From the NCBI GenBank assembly GCA_028873515.1, contig JAGWIG010000019.1, forward strand, positions 1-41,903: a stretch of DNA of 41,903 bases, in the 5' to 3' direction. Of the stretch, positions 34,923-41,903 are shown in pieces; positions within the stretch are counted from its first letter, which is position 1, and each line of letters starts with the position of its first letter. Made by a program: the position numbers and the translations under genes. Below the pieces are notes generated by a model. The model was not told where the DNA came from. It searched no databases and saw only the letters and a program-made list of their open reading frames with translations. The DNA is from Pseudomonadota bacterium. Its GTDB lineage: Bacteria > Pseudomonadota > Gammaproteobacteria > Burkholderiales > REEB80.

Positions 34923-35315
34923 GGCGTGGCTCCTTGTGGATGGGGTGGAAAGGGTGTCCCTCTGTAGCCTGTATAGCAATGACTGGGGGAGCGCCTTCCC
35001 CGGTTGGGGAAGGGTATCTTTTTCAGGGTTTGTTACCCTTGTTACCCCGGTTACCCTGTTTTGAACAAAGACGGGCCAGAAAGGGCCAAGGTAACCGGGT
35101 AGGAAACTTCCCTGTTCTGAATGCCTGGCGGCTACCCCATAAAAAATATTTTCCCTGAAGATTCAGGAAGTCATCCGTCTATGGAGCCTTTTTATTCCCT
35201 GTAGGGCTAAACCCGTGCCTATACGTGGGACAAGAATCCCTCTTGTTCCACGTAGACGCTTTTTCTGGGCCAGACGCCTGCGTGCAGCTTTCCCCTGGCC
35301 CAGGGAGAACGTATC
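34923..35315. other. Divergent control region of the replication module
   Basis: About 390 bases between the 57-residue minus-strand gene and the plus-strand AlpA-like gene. It holds the iteron-like GTTACCC array (35032-35056) and an inverted GGTAACCGGGTAG copy at 35090-35102. No convincing gene is present. Confidence 0.5.
35032..35056 (+). repeat. Three GTTACCC repeats at exact 9-bp spacing (iteron-like)
   Basis: GTTACCC begins at 35032, 35041 and 35050, a regular 9-bp period. An inverted near-copy, GGTAAC, lies at 35090-35095 and continues into ACCGGGTAG, a motif found again in the inverted repeat at 37026-37059. Regular short repeats beside a replication helicase gene suggest an initiator or regulator binding array; this is inference. 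Confidence 0.55.
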
Positions 35316-35516
35316 ATGCACATCCTTGATATCCACGAACTGGCCTGCCTGCTGCAGCGCTCCCCCGAAACCATCAGGAAGGACCTGCGCCGCAATCCCC
35401 TGGCGGTGCCGCCCAGACTTCACATTCCCGGCACCCGGCTATTGCGCTGGCGGGCCTGCGATGTGGAAGCCTGGCTGGCCGGCTATGTGGAGGTGCGCCA
35501 TGGCCACCAAATTTGA
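35316..35516 (+). CDS. AlpA/excisionase-like helix-turn-helix DNA-binding protein
   Basis: A 66-residue protein whose N-terminus, MHILDIHELACLLQRSPETI, then RKDLRRNPLAVPPRLHIPG, matches the winged helix-turn-helix of AlpA/MerR-like excisionase proteins. The RWRACDVEAWLAGY segment is the typical closing helix of that family. CAGGGAG lies 8 nt before ATG 35316. Its end overlaps the helicase gene start by 17 nt, so the two are translationally coupled. In P4-like satellites and integrative plasmids such proteins regulate excision or the replication operon. Confidence 0.85.
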   Translation: MHILDIHELACLLQRSPETIRKDLRRNPLAVPPRLHIPGTRLLRWRACDVEAWLAGYVEVRHGHQI

Positions 35517-36822
35517 TTCCCACCAGTATGCCGTCGAACAGCTTCTCAACCGGAAACTGGCCTACGAGGGCGGCCTGATTTATGCCTGGCAGGACACCCA
35601 CTGGGTTCCGCTGGACGAGGACCAGGGGGAGCGCCAGGCCTATGCCTGGATAGTCCATCGGGACCGCGGCTTTGCCAACCCCATCAATGCCAGGAAAGCC
35701 CATGGCGGACTTCTGGACTGGGCTCCGGCCCTGCCGCCTCCGGCTTCCATGGATATCATTCCCTGCCGCAACGGCTATGTCCATGTCAAGGACAATGAGC
35801 TGCTCCTGAAACCCGCCGACCCTGCCCTGGGTCTGCGTCATGCCCTCAGTTGCGACTACCTGCCGGACTGTGGCCCGCCCCGCCAGTTTGAGCGCTTCCT
35901 TGCGCACATCCTGCCGGATGCCGCAGTGCGGACCCGGGTGCAGGAATACGTCGGCTATACCCTGACGGCGGACGCCCGGTTTCAGCGCGCCCAGCTCTGG
36001 CTTGGAGGGGGTGCTAACGGCAAAGGGGTGCTGGCCAACATCGTGCAGGCCCTGCATGGCCAGGTGGCGGCGGTGAACCTCGATGCCCTGGAAGGCTTCA
36101 GGATGTCGGTGATGATAGGGGCCAGCCTCATCTATGCCGATGAGGTGCCCCGGAGGCCAATCAATGAGCAACTGCTCAAATCCCTCATTGCCGGGGAACG
36201 GGTGCAGGTGGACAGGAAGTACCGCAACCCCCTGAGCATCCATGTCCGGGGAAAATGGCTGGTCCTGGGGAACCACCTGCCCGCCATCACCGACCATTCG
36301 GTCGGATTCTGGCGCCGCTGGGACATTGTTCCCTTCACGGTGACGATACCGGAGCGGGAGCGTAATCCCCTGCTGGCCGAGGACATCATCGGCAAGGAAC
36401 TCTCCGGGGTATTGAACTGGGCACTTAAAGGCCTGATACGCCTGAAGCAGCGTGGCCTGTTCGACCCCATCCTGCCCGAAGCCATGAAGGCGGTCATCCA
36501 GACGGCCAAGACCGAGACCAATTCGGTGCTCGCCTGGGTGGAGGACGGAGAAATCAGGCTGGGCTCCACGATGGATGTGCCCAAGGACAGGGTGTTCCAG
36601 CATTACCGCGCTTGGGGCGAGCGCAATGGCCTGGCGGCGATGGGGTCATCCAAGTTCTGGCCCCGGCTCAAGGACATCCTGCCCTATGAGGAAAGCCGCA
36701 AGCGCCTGGGCGGGGCGTTCGTGCGGGTGTGCAATGTGGCCCTGCCTGGATGGGAAAGCGCTGGGTTGAAACCACCGGAGACCGTGCCCCCGGAGGAAGG
36801 CTTTAACTTTGGTGCCAGGTGA
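35500..36822 (+). CDS. P4/D5-family replicative helicase (superfamily 3), phage/plasmid primase type
   Basis: From ATG 35500 the product is 440 residues. It has a D5_N-like region (about residues 95-160), the Walker A loop G169-G-G-A-N-G-K175-G, a Walker B strand MIGASLIYADEVP, motif C around KWLVLGNHLPAITDHSVGFW (sensor Asn and downstream Arg), and a C-terminal winged-helix region. These are hallmarks of the P4 alpha/D5-type SF3 helicases used to replicate phages, satellites and plasmids. It lacks the long N-terminal primase part of P4 alpha, so a separate primase may be needed. The longer frame back to 35215 is rejected because it overlaps the AlpA-like gene in another frame. The G+C-rich codons differ sharply from neighbouring regions. 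Confidence 0.92.
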   Translation: MATKFDSHQYAVEQLLNRKLAYEGGLIYAWQDTHWVPLDEDQGERQAYAWIVHRDRGFANPINARKAHGGLLDWAPALPPPASMDIIPCRNGYVHVKDNELLLKPADPALGLRHALSCDYLPDCGPPRQFERFLAHILPDAAVRTRVQEYVGYTLTADARFQRAQLWLGGGANGKGVLANIVQALHGQVAAVNLDALEGFRMSVMIGASLIYADEVPRRPINEQLLKSLIAGERVQVDRKYRNPLSIHVRGKWLVLGNHLPAITDHSVGFWRRWDIVPFTVTIPERERNPLLAEDIIGKELSGVLNWALKGLIRLKQRGLFDPILPEAMKAVIQTAKTETNSVLAWVEDGEIRLGSTMDVPKDRVFQHYRAWGERNGLAAMGSSKFWPRLKDILPYEESRKRLGGAFVRVCNVALPGWESAGLKPPETVPPEEGFNFGAR

Positions 36823-37025
36823 TACCAGGTTGAACCAGGTCCAACCCGATGGAAAAGCCCGGCCCATGATGGTTTACCGGGTGAACCGGGCACCTCCAGA
36901 AAGGTTTATCCCTTCCTCCCTTTTCCCCTCACCCTCACCCAGCCTGAACCTTTGTGCGATAGGTTCACATTTAACCCGGCACACCCGGTTCATGCTCTGG
37001 AAACCCCATTCTGTATAGGTTTACC

Positions 37026-37059
37026 ACCTTACCGGGTAGCCAGGGCTACCCGGTAAGGT
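37026..37059. repeat. Perfect inverted repeat, 16-bp arms, 2-nt centre
   Basis: ACCTTACCGGGTAGCC (37026-37041) and GGCTACCCGGTAAGGT (37044-37059) are exact complements separated by AG. The absence of a real loop and T-run argues against a terminator and for a dimeric protein site, cruciform origin or resolution site. The core ACCGGGTAG is shared with 35094-35102 upstream of the helicase operon. Confidence 0.75.
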
Positions 37060-37147
37060 CCTGGTAGTCCCGGTTCACTCCTGTTTTCCTGGACCAAGGG
37101 AAAGCGGGGAGGGACCGTGCCCCTTCAGGGTTCTATCCCTTATAGCT

Positions 37148-37186
37148 AAAGTGCTCAGAATCCTTGCCCTGCAAGGGCAGCACTTT
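37148..37186. repeat. Two-tier hairpin (possible structured RNA or terminator)
   Basis: Outer arms AAAGTGCT (37148-37155) and AGCACTTT (37179-37186) enclose an inner stem TGCCCT-GCA-AGGGCA. It is not followed by a T-run on the plus strand. It could be a small regulatory RNA element of the replicon; no known family is recognised. Confidence 0.35.
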
Positions 37187-37323
37187 GCTTGGCACAGGGG
37201 GTTAAGGGTTGGGAGTATGGGGGGTGAAAGGAGTCAGAAAGGATGCTCCAGGCATACGGCGGGCACGGTGAGTGCAAGGCACAAAGCCAGACAGAGGTTG
37301 TTTAGGCCACTAGCTGGAGAAGA

Positions 37324-38823
37324 TTACTGGCCAGATGCAGGGTGGTGGGCATTCCACCATTGCCTGGCGAGTTCCTGGGCCTGGGCGATTTGTTGGGAGG
37401 TAGTCACATTTTCGACTACATCTAAAATTTTATCCACACCTTTTTTTCCGTTAGCCTTGGCAAGAATGAACCATTTTACGGCTTCTGAGTAGTCTTGTGG
37501 CACACCTCGGCCTTGGCCATACATCACTCCTAGGTAGAATTGGGCATCAGCATAGCCTTGTTCAGCGGCTTTTCTATACCACTTTACTGCCTCGGCGTAG
37601 TCTTGTGGCACGCCCTGGCCATGGTCATACATGATTCCCAGGTTGAATTGGGCATCAGCTTCACCTTGTTCCGCGGCTTTGCGATACCACTTCGCAGCCT
37701 CGGTATAGTCTTGTGGCACGCCTTGGCCATGGGCATACATAATCCCCAGGTTGTTTTGGGCATCAGCAACACCTTGTTCGGCGGCTTTGCTGAACCACTT
37801 TATGGCCATTGAATAATCTTGAGGAACACCTTGTCCTTGTTCATACATCACCCCCAAATTGTTTTGGGCATCAGCAACACCTTGTTCGGCGGCTTTTCTA
37901 TACCATTTTGCTGCTTCGGAGTGGTTTTGGGGCACTCCTTCGCCATGGTCATACGCGACCCCGAGGTTGTATTGGGCATTAGCGTTACCCTGCTCTGCGG
38001 CCTTGGTATACCACTTTATGGCCATTGAATAATCTTGAGGAACACCTTGCCCTTGTTCATACATCACCCCCAGGTTGAATTGGGCATCAGCTTCACCTTG
38101 TTCGGCGGCTTTTCTATACCATTTTGCTGCTTCGGAGTAGTTTTGGGGCATTCCTTCGCCATGGTCATACGCGACCCCGAGGTTGTATTGGGCATCAGCT
38201 TCACCTTGTTCTGCGGCTTTGCGATACCACTTCGCAGCCTCGGTATAGTCTTGTGGCACGCCTTGGCCATGGGCATACATGATTCCCAGGTTGTACTGGG
38301 CACCAGCATAGCCTTGTTTGGCGGCTTTGGTATACCACTGTTCTGCTTTGGCGTAGTTTTGTGGCACACCTTGGCCATGGCCATACATCACCCCCAGATT
38401 GTTTTGGGCGTCAGCAACACCTTGTTCGGCGGCTTTGCGATACCACTTCGCAGCCTCGGTATAGTCTTGTGGCACCCCTTGGTTTTGGTGATACATGAAT
38501 CCAAGGGTGTCTTGGGCATCAGCATCCCCTTGGTTCGCAGCCTTTAAATACCAATATTTGGCATTTACCCAGGATTTTTGAACAGTAGTCTCGGATTTGA
38601 GTGTAGTTGGGTCAAAGAGCGTTCCATACCAGAATTGGGCTGCAGGTATTCCGGATTCTGCTTCCTCTTTCAGCTTGGCGAGTATGGTTGGGTCTGTTGC
38701 CGCTTTATTTGCCAGGGCCATGTAGGTCGCCTCATCACTTGGCGCAGCTACGGCCATATCAGACAGCATGAGGCTGGATACCAAGGCAATGTATAACAGA
38801 AAAGCAGTCTGCTCGCGTCGCAT
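37324..38823 (-). CDS. Secreted Sel1-like repeat (SLR) protein
   Basis: A 499-residue protein with an N-terminal signal peptide (cleavage likely after AVAA, residue about 27). It has one degenerate repeat (AAQFWYGTLF onwards) and ten canonical 36-residue Sel1 repeats of the form DAQxNLGxMYxxGxGVPQDY followed by xEAAKWYRKAAEQGxA. Sel1 repeats form alpha-alpha superhelices that bind proteins; secreted members act in cell-envelope or host- and phage-interaction roles. The repeats are so similar at DNA level (108-nt units) that recent expansion by unequal recombination is likely. The C-terminal 45 residues (ILAKANGKKGVDKILDVVEN onwards) are a family-typical cap. Specific partner unknown. Confidence 0.93.
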   Translation of the reverse strand: MRREQTAFLLYIALVSSLMLSDMAVAAPSDEATYMALANKAATDPTILAKLKEEAESGIPAAQFWYGTLFDPTTLKSETTVQKSWVNAKYWYLKAANQGDADAQDTLGFMYHQNQGVPQDYTEAAKWYRKAAEQGVADAQNNLGVMYGHGQGVPQNYAKAEQWYTKAAKQGYAGAQYNLGIMYAHGQGVPQDYTEAAKWYRKAAEQGEADAQYNLGVAYDHGEGMPQNYSEAAKWYRKAAEQGEADAQFNLGVMYEQGQGVPQDYSMAIKWYTKAAEQGNANAQYNLGVAYDHGEGVPQNHSEAAKWYRKAAEQGVADAQNNLGVMYEQGQGVPQDYSMAIKWFSKAAEQGVADAQNNLGIMYAHGQGVPQDYTEAAKWYRKAAEQGEADAQFNLGIMYDHGQGVPQDYAEAVKWYRKAAEQGYADAQFYLGVMYGQGRGVPQDYSEAVKWFILAKANGKKGVDKILDVVENVTTSQQIAQAQELARQWWNAHHPASGQ

Positions 38824-38952
38824 GATGAATTTCCCCTTTTAATATGCTGGATGGCGGTAAGGCCCACCCTTGTTTTTCCGTCATTATGCTCCTGTAACTG
38901 TTTGATGTTCAATAATCTTCTTGCTGCTCATGTCGTCATGTAAGTGTCGAAT

Positions 38953-38987
38953 AACAAGCCCAAAGCCTGACCGGCTTCGGGCTTGTT
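38953..38987 (-). terminator. Intrinsic terminator
   Basis: On the minus strand AACAAGCCCGAAGCC pairs with GGCTTTGGGCTTGTT across a 5-nt loop, a 15-bp stem with one G-U pair, directly after the stop of the 117-residue gene (38992). It ends that transcript before the Sel1-repeat gene. Confidence 0.75.
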
Positions 38988-38991
38988 TACC

Positions 38992-39345
38992 TCAGGGCAG
39001 GAAAGGAATCATGTCGTGGTGTATCCATGCCTCACCACCCGTTTCCTCGAGCAGTTCCCAGACAGGTTTTGCCGTCGGGGCAAACCGTTCCATCAGCTGC
39101 AAGGGGGTACATCTGATGAATTCAGGTTGTTTGCTCGGTGACGGTTTGCTGATATCAGGATAGTGGATATAGCCATAATGGGGGTCGATTAAACGATAAA
39201 AGATGGCTGCAGCCTTCCATGAGGTGAACTGGGCATAGGCACAGCCTTGAGACAAATCTTCAGAGTGGAGTAAAACCCTGCTCCACTCTTTGTCATTGCG
39301 GTAGAGAATAACGGTATAGCGTTCAGGTGCTGTATTGGATTTCAT
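38992..39345 (-). CDS. Hypothetical protein of a mobile-element type
   Basis: A 117-residue protein starting MKSNTAPERYTVILYRNDKE and ending GGEAWIHHDMIPFLP, rich in aromatic residues, with a compact alpha/beta look. AAGGAAG 6-8 nt before ATG 39345 sets the start; the longer frame back to 39633 is an out-of-frame shadow of the next gene. It lies 22 nt after an 85-residue DNA-binding-like gene and is followed by a terminator, so the two form a small operon. No family is recognised. Confidence 0.7.
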   Translation of the reverse strand: MKSNTAPERYTVILYRNDKEWSRVLLHSEDLSQGCAYAQFTSWKAAAIFYRLIDPHYGYIHYPDISKPSPSKQPEFIRCTPLQLMERFAPTAKPVWELLEETGGEAWIHHDMIPFLP

Positions 39346-39367
39346 GAGGGCTTCCTTTAAGGGTGGG

Positions 39368-39625
39368 TTAGACATTCTCAATCTGTTCGGTGATGACAGC
39401 CTTGAGCCGGTCCAGATTGAAGTTCTGGCGTGTGGCCCGGGCCTGCCGGACTTCCTTGACCAGGGACTGGATAAGGGGAAGGTTCTCCGAGAGCAGGGCG
39501 GTGACAAAGCGGGAGGCAGGAACTTCTGTGGCCACGGCCCAGTCCGACAGGGCCTGGTGGACAGGGGTGGGAAGGTGCAGGTACATCGCTTTGGTCTGGC
39601 TGGGGTAACGCGGTCCTCGAGACAT
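39368..39625 (-). CDS. Small protein resembling ribbon-helix-helix/plasmid-type regulators
   Basis: From ATG 39625 (AAAGGA about 8 nt upstream) the product is 85 residues: a basic N-terminus, then TKAMYLHLPTPVHQALSDWA with a short strand followed by two helices, as in ribbon-helix-helix proteins, and a helical tail (LIQSLVKEVRQARATRQNFN). The resemblance is to MetJ/Arc-like or plasmid accessory proteins, but the family is not certain. It precedes the 117-residue gene in an operon and is divergent from the ORF at 39757. Confidence 0.65.
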   Translation of the reverse strand: MSRGPRYPSQTKAMYLHLPTPVHQALSDWAVATEVPASRFVTALLSENLPLIQSLVKEVRQARATRQNFNLDRLKAVITEQIENV

Positions 39626-39756
39626 GGGCACATCCTTTCTTTCAGGGTTGTTAATCAAAGCATCGTGATGGGTATAGCTACTTTTTTTCTGAAACTTGAA
39701 CATCTGGAACAAAAGCCGGGTGATGCTGAAAATAAATTTCACGGGAAGTCCTTTCC

Positions 39757-40194
39757 TTGAGGGTTAAAAAAAGCATGCTGGTGTGTATAGGCACGCTTTT
39801 CCTGAAAGTTATCCATTGGGGGAAATATTCGGGATTTTTTGAAAATAAATTTTTGTCAGGTCGGAGACGGGCCAGGGAAGCGGTGTTGCAAAAACCTGAG
39901 CAGGGCGCTACTGAGACCATCACCCTCAATCTGGTACAGGAAGGGGTTTATCCAACGATTCCTCTGGACTGGATGGAACGAAGGGTTTTGTCTAGCAACA
40001 CCCGATATAGGCAAAAGCAGTTTGCTATCAGTCTGGATTGGAAAAGCAAAGTACCATCAAACTGGGTCAGAAGCGTATTGGAAGTTTTGCGGTATTCCGC
40101 GATGCCCAAATATGATGCGTTTAAACGCCTGCAGGAGGCCGGGCTGATTGATGGCAACTTTCTGGAACTGGTGCCTCTAAGTTACGGTGATTGA
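39757..40194 (+). CDS. Hypothetical protein
   Basis: A 145-codon frame with TTG at 39757; ATG 39775 is a better start (about 139 residues). The C-terminal 95 residues (GATETITLNLVQEGVYPTIP through GLIDGNFLELVPLSYGD) have natural composition, mixed strands and helices. No family is recognised. It is divergent from the 85/117-residue operon and is followed by a hairpin at 40317-40333. Confidence 0.5.
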   Translation: MRVKKSMLVCIGTLFLKVIHWGKYSGFFENKFLSGRRRAREAVLQKPEQGATETITLNLVQEGVYPTIPLDWMERRVLSSNTRYRQKQFAISLDWKSKVPSNWVRSVLEVLRYSAMPKYDAFKRLQEAGLIDGNFLELVPLSYGD

Positions 40195-40316
40195 GTTGAG
40201 GAAGGTTGATGAAGGGTAAGGGGTGAGCTAGTTATGCCTTAATTAGATGATTATTTTGGATTTGGAGAATTGTATGGCCGTCTGAACTTTTTTAAGTAGA
40301 CTAAGATGTAGTACAT

Positions 40317-40333
40317 CCCTTGAATTTCAAGGG
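40317..40333. terminator. Short hairpin, possible bidirectional terminator
   Basis: CCCTTGAA-T-TTCAAGGG is followed by TAGTGTTTT on the plus strand. It lies between the convergent ORFs ending at 40194 and 40352. The stem is short, so confidence is modest. Confidence 0.4.
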
Positions 40334-40351
40334 TAGTGTTTTAATGTAGTA

Positions 40352-40894
40352 TTAGCCATCATTTAGGCGCGTAAGGGACTGACTTCGAATGATGATGCCA
40401 TGTTCTTGCAGTTCTGATTTCCAGAAAGTGAGTGCTTCGTGAGTGAAAGCATATAACTCGAAACGCTGGCCATCCGACAAAGTTACAGCAATATCGTTAC
40501 CTAGTATTTCGACAAATTTTATATCTCCAGTTGAATTTTCGTAGATGTCGATAAACTTGCTTTTCTTAAGACCGACGTGCTTTGTTTCAATTGATTTGAG
40601 CTGATGAGCCTTGGGTTCTTGAAGGCGGAAATGTTTAAATGAATTGGCTATTTCACCAACTGTATGGAGAAGCGGCATTGCAGACCAGAGATTATGAAAG
40701 GCTTCCTTTTCTTGGGCTGTTACTTTTCCAAGGTGTTCTAAAATATAGTCACGCAGACTGTGTGCGGTAACGCAAAAATTGAAAAAGTGGTCAGCTTTAT
40801 GGATTTTACTGTGCGCGTGATATGCACAATAACTTTCACGCTCAAGTTTCCAGAACAGTGATTTTATAGATGTTAAGGTTGGTGTAAGTGTCAA
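40352..40894 (-). CDS. Hypothetical helical protein
   Basis: A 180-residue protein, A+T-rich in codon use. The N-terminal two-thirds is helical (FFNFCVTAHSLRDYILEHLG, SAMPLLHTVGEIANSFKHFR). The pattern is mildly reminiscent of HEPN-type helical bundles but lacks a clear R-x4-6-H motif. The C-terminal third is beta-rich (VEILGNDIAVTLSDGQRFEL). No family is recognised. Such proteins are common in bacterial accessory islands. Confidence 0.7.
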   Translation of the reverse strand: MTLTPTLTSIKSLFWKLERESYCAYHAHSKIHKADHFFNFCVTAHSLRDYILEHLGKVTAQEKEAFHNLWSAMPLLHTVGEIANSFKHFRLQEPKAHQLKSIETKHVGLKKSKFIDIYENSTGDIKFVEILGNDIAVTLSDGQRFELYAFTHEALTFWKSELQEHGIIIRSQSLTRLNDG

Positions 40895-41154
40895 TTTAGG
40901 TACCTGAAATTCTAAGAAAAATAGAACCTTGCTCTAATAATTAGGAAGCATAATACGGAAGTTGCTTAACCCTTTTATTTAAGTGATTGAAGTAATGTGC
41001 TACTAAATCGATTGAGAAATTTTGGACAGGTCTTGCAAAATGTTGAGATTCGCCAAGTAGAGAGTGTATAGTTTTGTGAGTCTTAGTAAGTTTAGCCATT
41101 GAAACGCTGATATTATCCATTCGTTATTTTCATTTCTTTTCTTTGTCTCCCTCA
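40895..41154. other. Intergenic region, nothing recognised
   Basis: A+T-rich 260 bases between two minus-strand genes. No ORF, hairpin or repeat of note was seen. Confidence 0.5.
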
Positions 41155-41715
41155 TTATTTTGGTAAAAAGCTAGATGGACATGGGAAGGATGTGTAATTA
41201 GGGAAATAAATTACACCATCAACTATAACTTCAGGGAAAGCATTTGGACTCATTATTCCGTTCCAATATTTATGGGAACATTGTTCCCATTCATTTTGAT
41301 GGCAATTAAGCCATTCTGTATCAGCTTTATGAGTATTTGAACCAACTAGTATTCTGCATTCATGGACATTTCTTGGGTCATTTTCAAACCAATCTTTAAG
41401 CGCTCTTTCAACCAAAGCATAATCATCAAATAGGTATATAGTTTTTAGTCTGGAAGGAAGCGCGGGATATTTATCTTGTCGCACTTTTTCAAATAACTTT
41501 TCTTTTTCATCATTTATCTTTGCATATGAATAATGAGTTTGGGCATTTTCTAAATGTGGCTCTGCTTTGATTAAGGCAGAAATTGTAGGCATAACACCTT
41601 TATATACCCTGATATTTTGATAAAAAGTCAGACCAGCAGAGGGTTGAGTTGATACAAGATGCCAGTATGGTTTCTCATGGATTTTACGTCGGCCCCAACA
41701 GGTATCAATAGTCAT
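41155..41715 (-). CDS. Hypothetical protein (possibly DUF2441-like)
   Basis: A 186-residue A+T-rich gene. The central segment (LFEKVRQDKYPALPSRLKTI, YLFDDYALVERALKDWF) resembles DUF2441-type proteins, in which an E-x2-R-x3-(Y/F)P-x2-PSR stretch precedes a (Y/F)-x-FD motif; this is recalled by pattern, not verified. The sequence continues with VHECRILVGSNTHKADTEWL and an aromatic C-terminus. The start codon at 41715 lies at the edge of a CATAAGT tandem repeat. Confidence 0.65.
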   Translation of the reverse strand: MTIDTCWGRRKIHEKPYWHLVSTQPSAGLTFYQNIRVYKGVMPTISALIKAEPHLENAQTHYSYAKINDEKEKLFEKVRQDKYPALPSRLKTIYLFDDYALVERALKDWFENDPRNVHECRILVGSNTHKADTEWLNCHQNEWEQCSHKYWNGIMSPNAFPEVIVDGVIYFPNYTSFPCPSSFLPK

Positions 41716-41733
41716 AAGTCATAAGTCATAAGT
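41713..41733. repeat. Three tandem 7-bp repeats (CATAAGT) at a start codon
   Basis: CATAAGT is repeated exactly three times. On the minus strand each unit contains an ATG, so copies place possible starts in three different frames just upstream of the 186-residue gene. Confidence 0.7.
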
Positions 41734-41856
41734 GTATATTTTATTTAATTAGTTACACGGATTCAAGCATGAAGTGCAATTTTGAATAATGCTGATCAGG
41801 GGGGCAGGATGCGGTAGCATTTGTGCTTTTTTGACCAGCCAGTCGAAATTGCATCC

Positions 41857-41903
41857 ATGAACTACACACACCTTACCCAGGAAGAAAGATACCAGATTTA
41901 CGC
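41857..41903 (+). mobile_element. IS30-family transposase, N-terminal fragment at the window edge
   Basis: ATG 41857 opens MNYTHLTQEERYQIYA, the conserved start of IS30-family transposases (helix-turn-helix preceding the DDE domain). Only 15 complete codons are inside the window. The left inverted repeat should lie within roughly the 60 bases upstream (around 41800-41850), but its exact end cannot be set without the right end. Confidence 0.85.

Larger units (their letters stand above)
36823..37323. other. Non-coding region downstream of the helicase gene with repeated ACCGGGT motifs
   Basis: About 500 bases without a convincing gene. ACCGGGT or its complement recurs (36877, 36885 as ACCGGGC, 36976-36990 region, and twice in the inverted repeat). 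A second hairpin lies at 37148-37186. The motif density and position beside a replicative helicase make this a candidate origin or control region. Confidence 0.45.

Noticed and set aside
35215-35499. N-terminal extension of the helicase frame to 35215
   Set aside because: This part overlaps the AlpA-like gene in another frame and has unnatural Arg/Pro/Cys-rich composition; ATG 35500 begins the natural protein.
35374-36603. 409-codon minus-strand frame across the helicase gene
   Set aside because: Shadow of G+C-rich helicase codons; no homology features, while the plus strand has full SF3 helicase motifs.
37540-38547. Long plus-strand open frames opposite the Sel1-repeat gene
   Set aside because: They are antisense shadows produced by the repetitive, stop-poor Sel1 coding sequence.

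Overview
The window comes from a Gram-negative proteobacterium that makes hopanoids. An outer-membrane lipoprotein (MlaA), periplasmic HpnM, an RND-type HpnN and a near-complete set of bacteriohopanepolyol genes point there. The exact lineage cannot be fixed from sequence alone. Base composition is uneven by eye: moderate in the hopanoid core, clearly A+T-richer in the 27-34.5 kb and 40-41.7 kb regions, and G+C-rich in the 34.7-37.1 kb replication module. The right-hand third therefore looks like a mosaic of acquired DNA.

Layout. (1) 1-5.3 kb, mostly minus strand: an aldo/keto reductase (cut by the window edge), two GNAT acetyltransferases, a beta-hydroxyacid dehydrogenase and a zinc alcohol dehydrogenase in tandem, and a DUF202 membrane protein. 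(2) 5.7-26.4 kb, the isoprenoid/hopanoid supercluster: hpnM-mlaA, then ispG; on the minus strand ispH-hpnH-hpnB; and divergently dxs-sqs-shc-hpnG-hpnA-hpnI-hpnJ-hpnK-hpnN-hpnL, with several ATGA/GTGA stop-start overlaps. It joins three MEP-pathway enzymes (Dxs, IspG, IspH) to squalene synthesis by a single eukaryote-like squalene synthase in place of HpnCDE. It adds cyclisation (Shc), side-chain addition and maturation (HpnH, HpnG, possibly HpnA), cyclitol-ether head-group formation (HpnI, HpnK, HpnJ) and export or trafficking (HpnN, HpnL, HpnM, MlaA). No hpnC/D/E, hpnO or hpnP is present in the window.

(3) 27.4-34.6 kb, an island bounded by two diverged direct repeats of about 290 bp. Between them lies a compact minus-strand operon of four genes: a C2H2 zinc-finger protein, a coiled-coil protein, an Hsp70-like ATPase with a cysteine cluster near its C-terminus, and a DUF262/DUF1524 (GmrSD-like) putative nuclease. 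A small uncharacterised ORF lies upstream. This is the best candidate for an undescribed system, most likely phage or plasmid defence. The left repeat carries a decayed copy of a 42-residue membrane-protein gene that is intact in the right repeat, and a frameshifted pseudogene sits just inside it.

(4) 34.7-37.2 kb: a satellite- or plasmid-like replication module made of an AlpA-like DNA-binding protein overlapping a P4/D5-family helicase, flanked by iteron-like GTTACCC/ACCGGGT motifs and a perfect 16-bp-arm inverted repeat. (5) 37.3-41.9 kb: a secreted Sel1-repeat protein with ten near-identical repeats, two small genes resembling mobile-element genes, three uncharacterised genes, and the first codons of an IS30-family transposase at the right edge. 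No integrase was found in the window.
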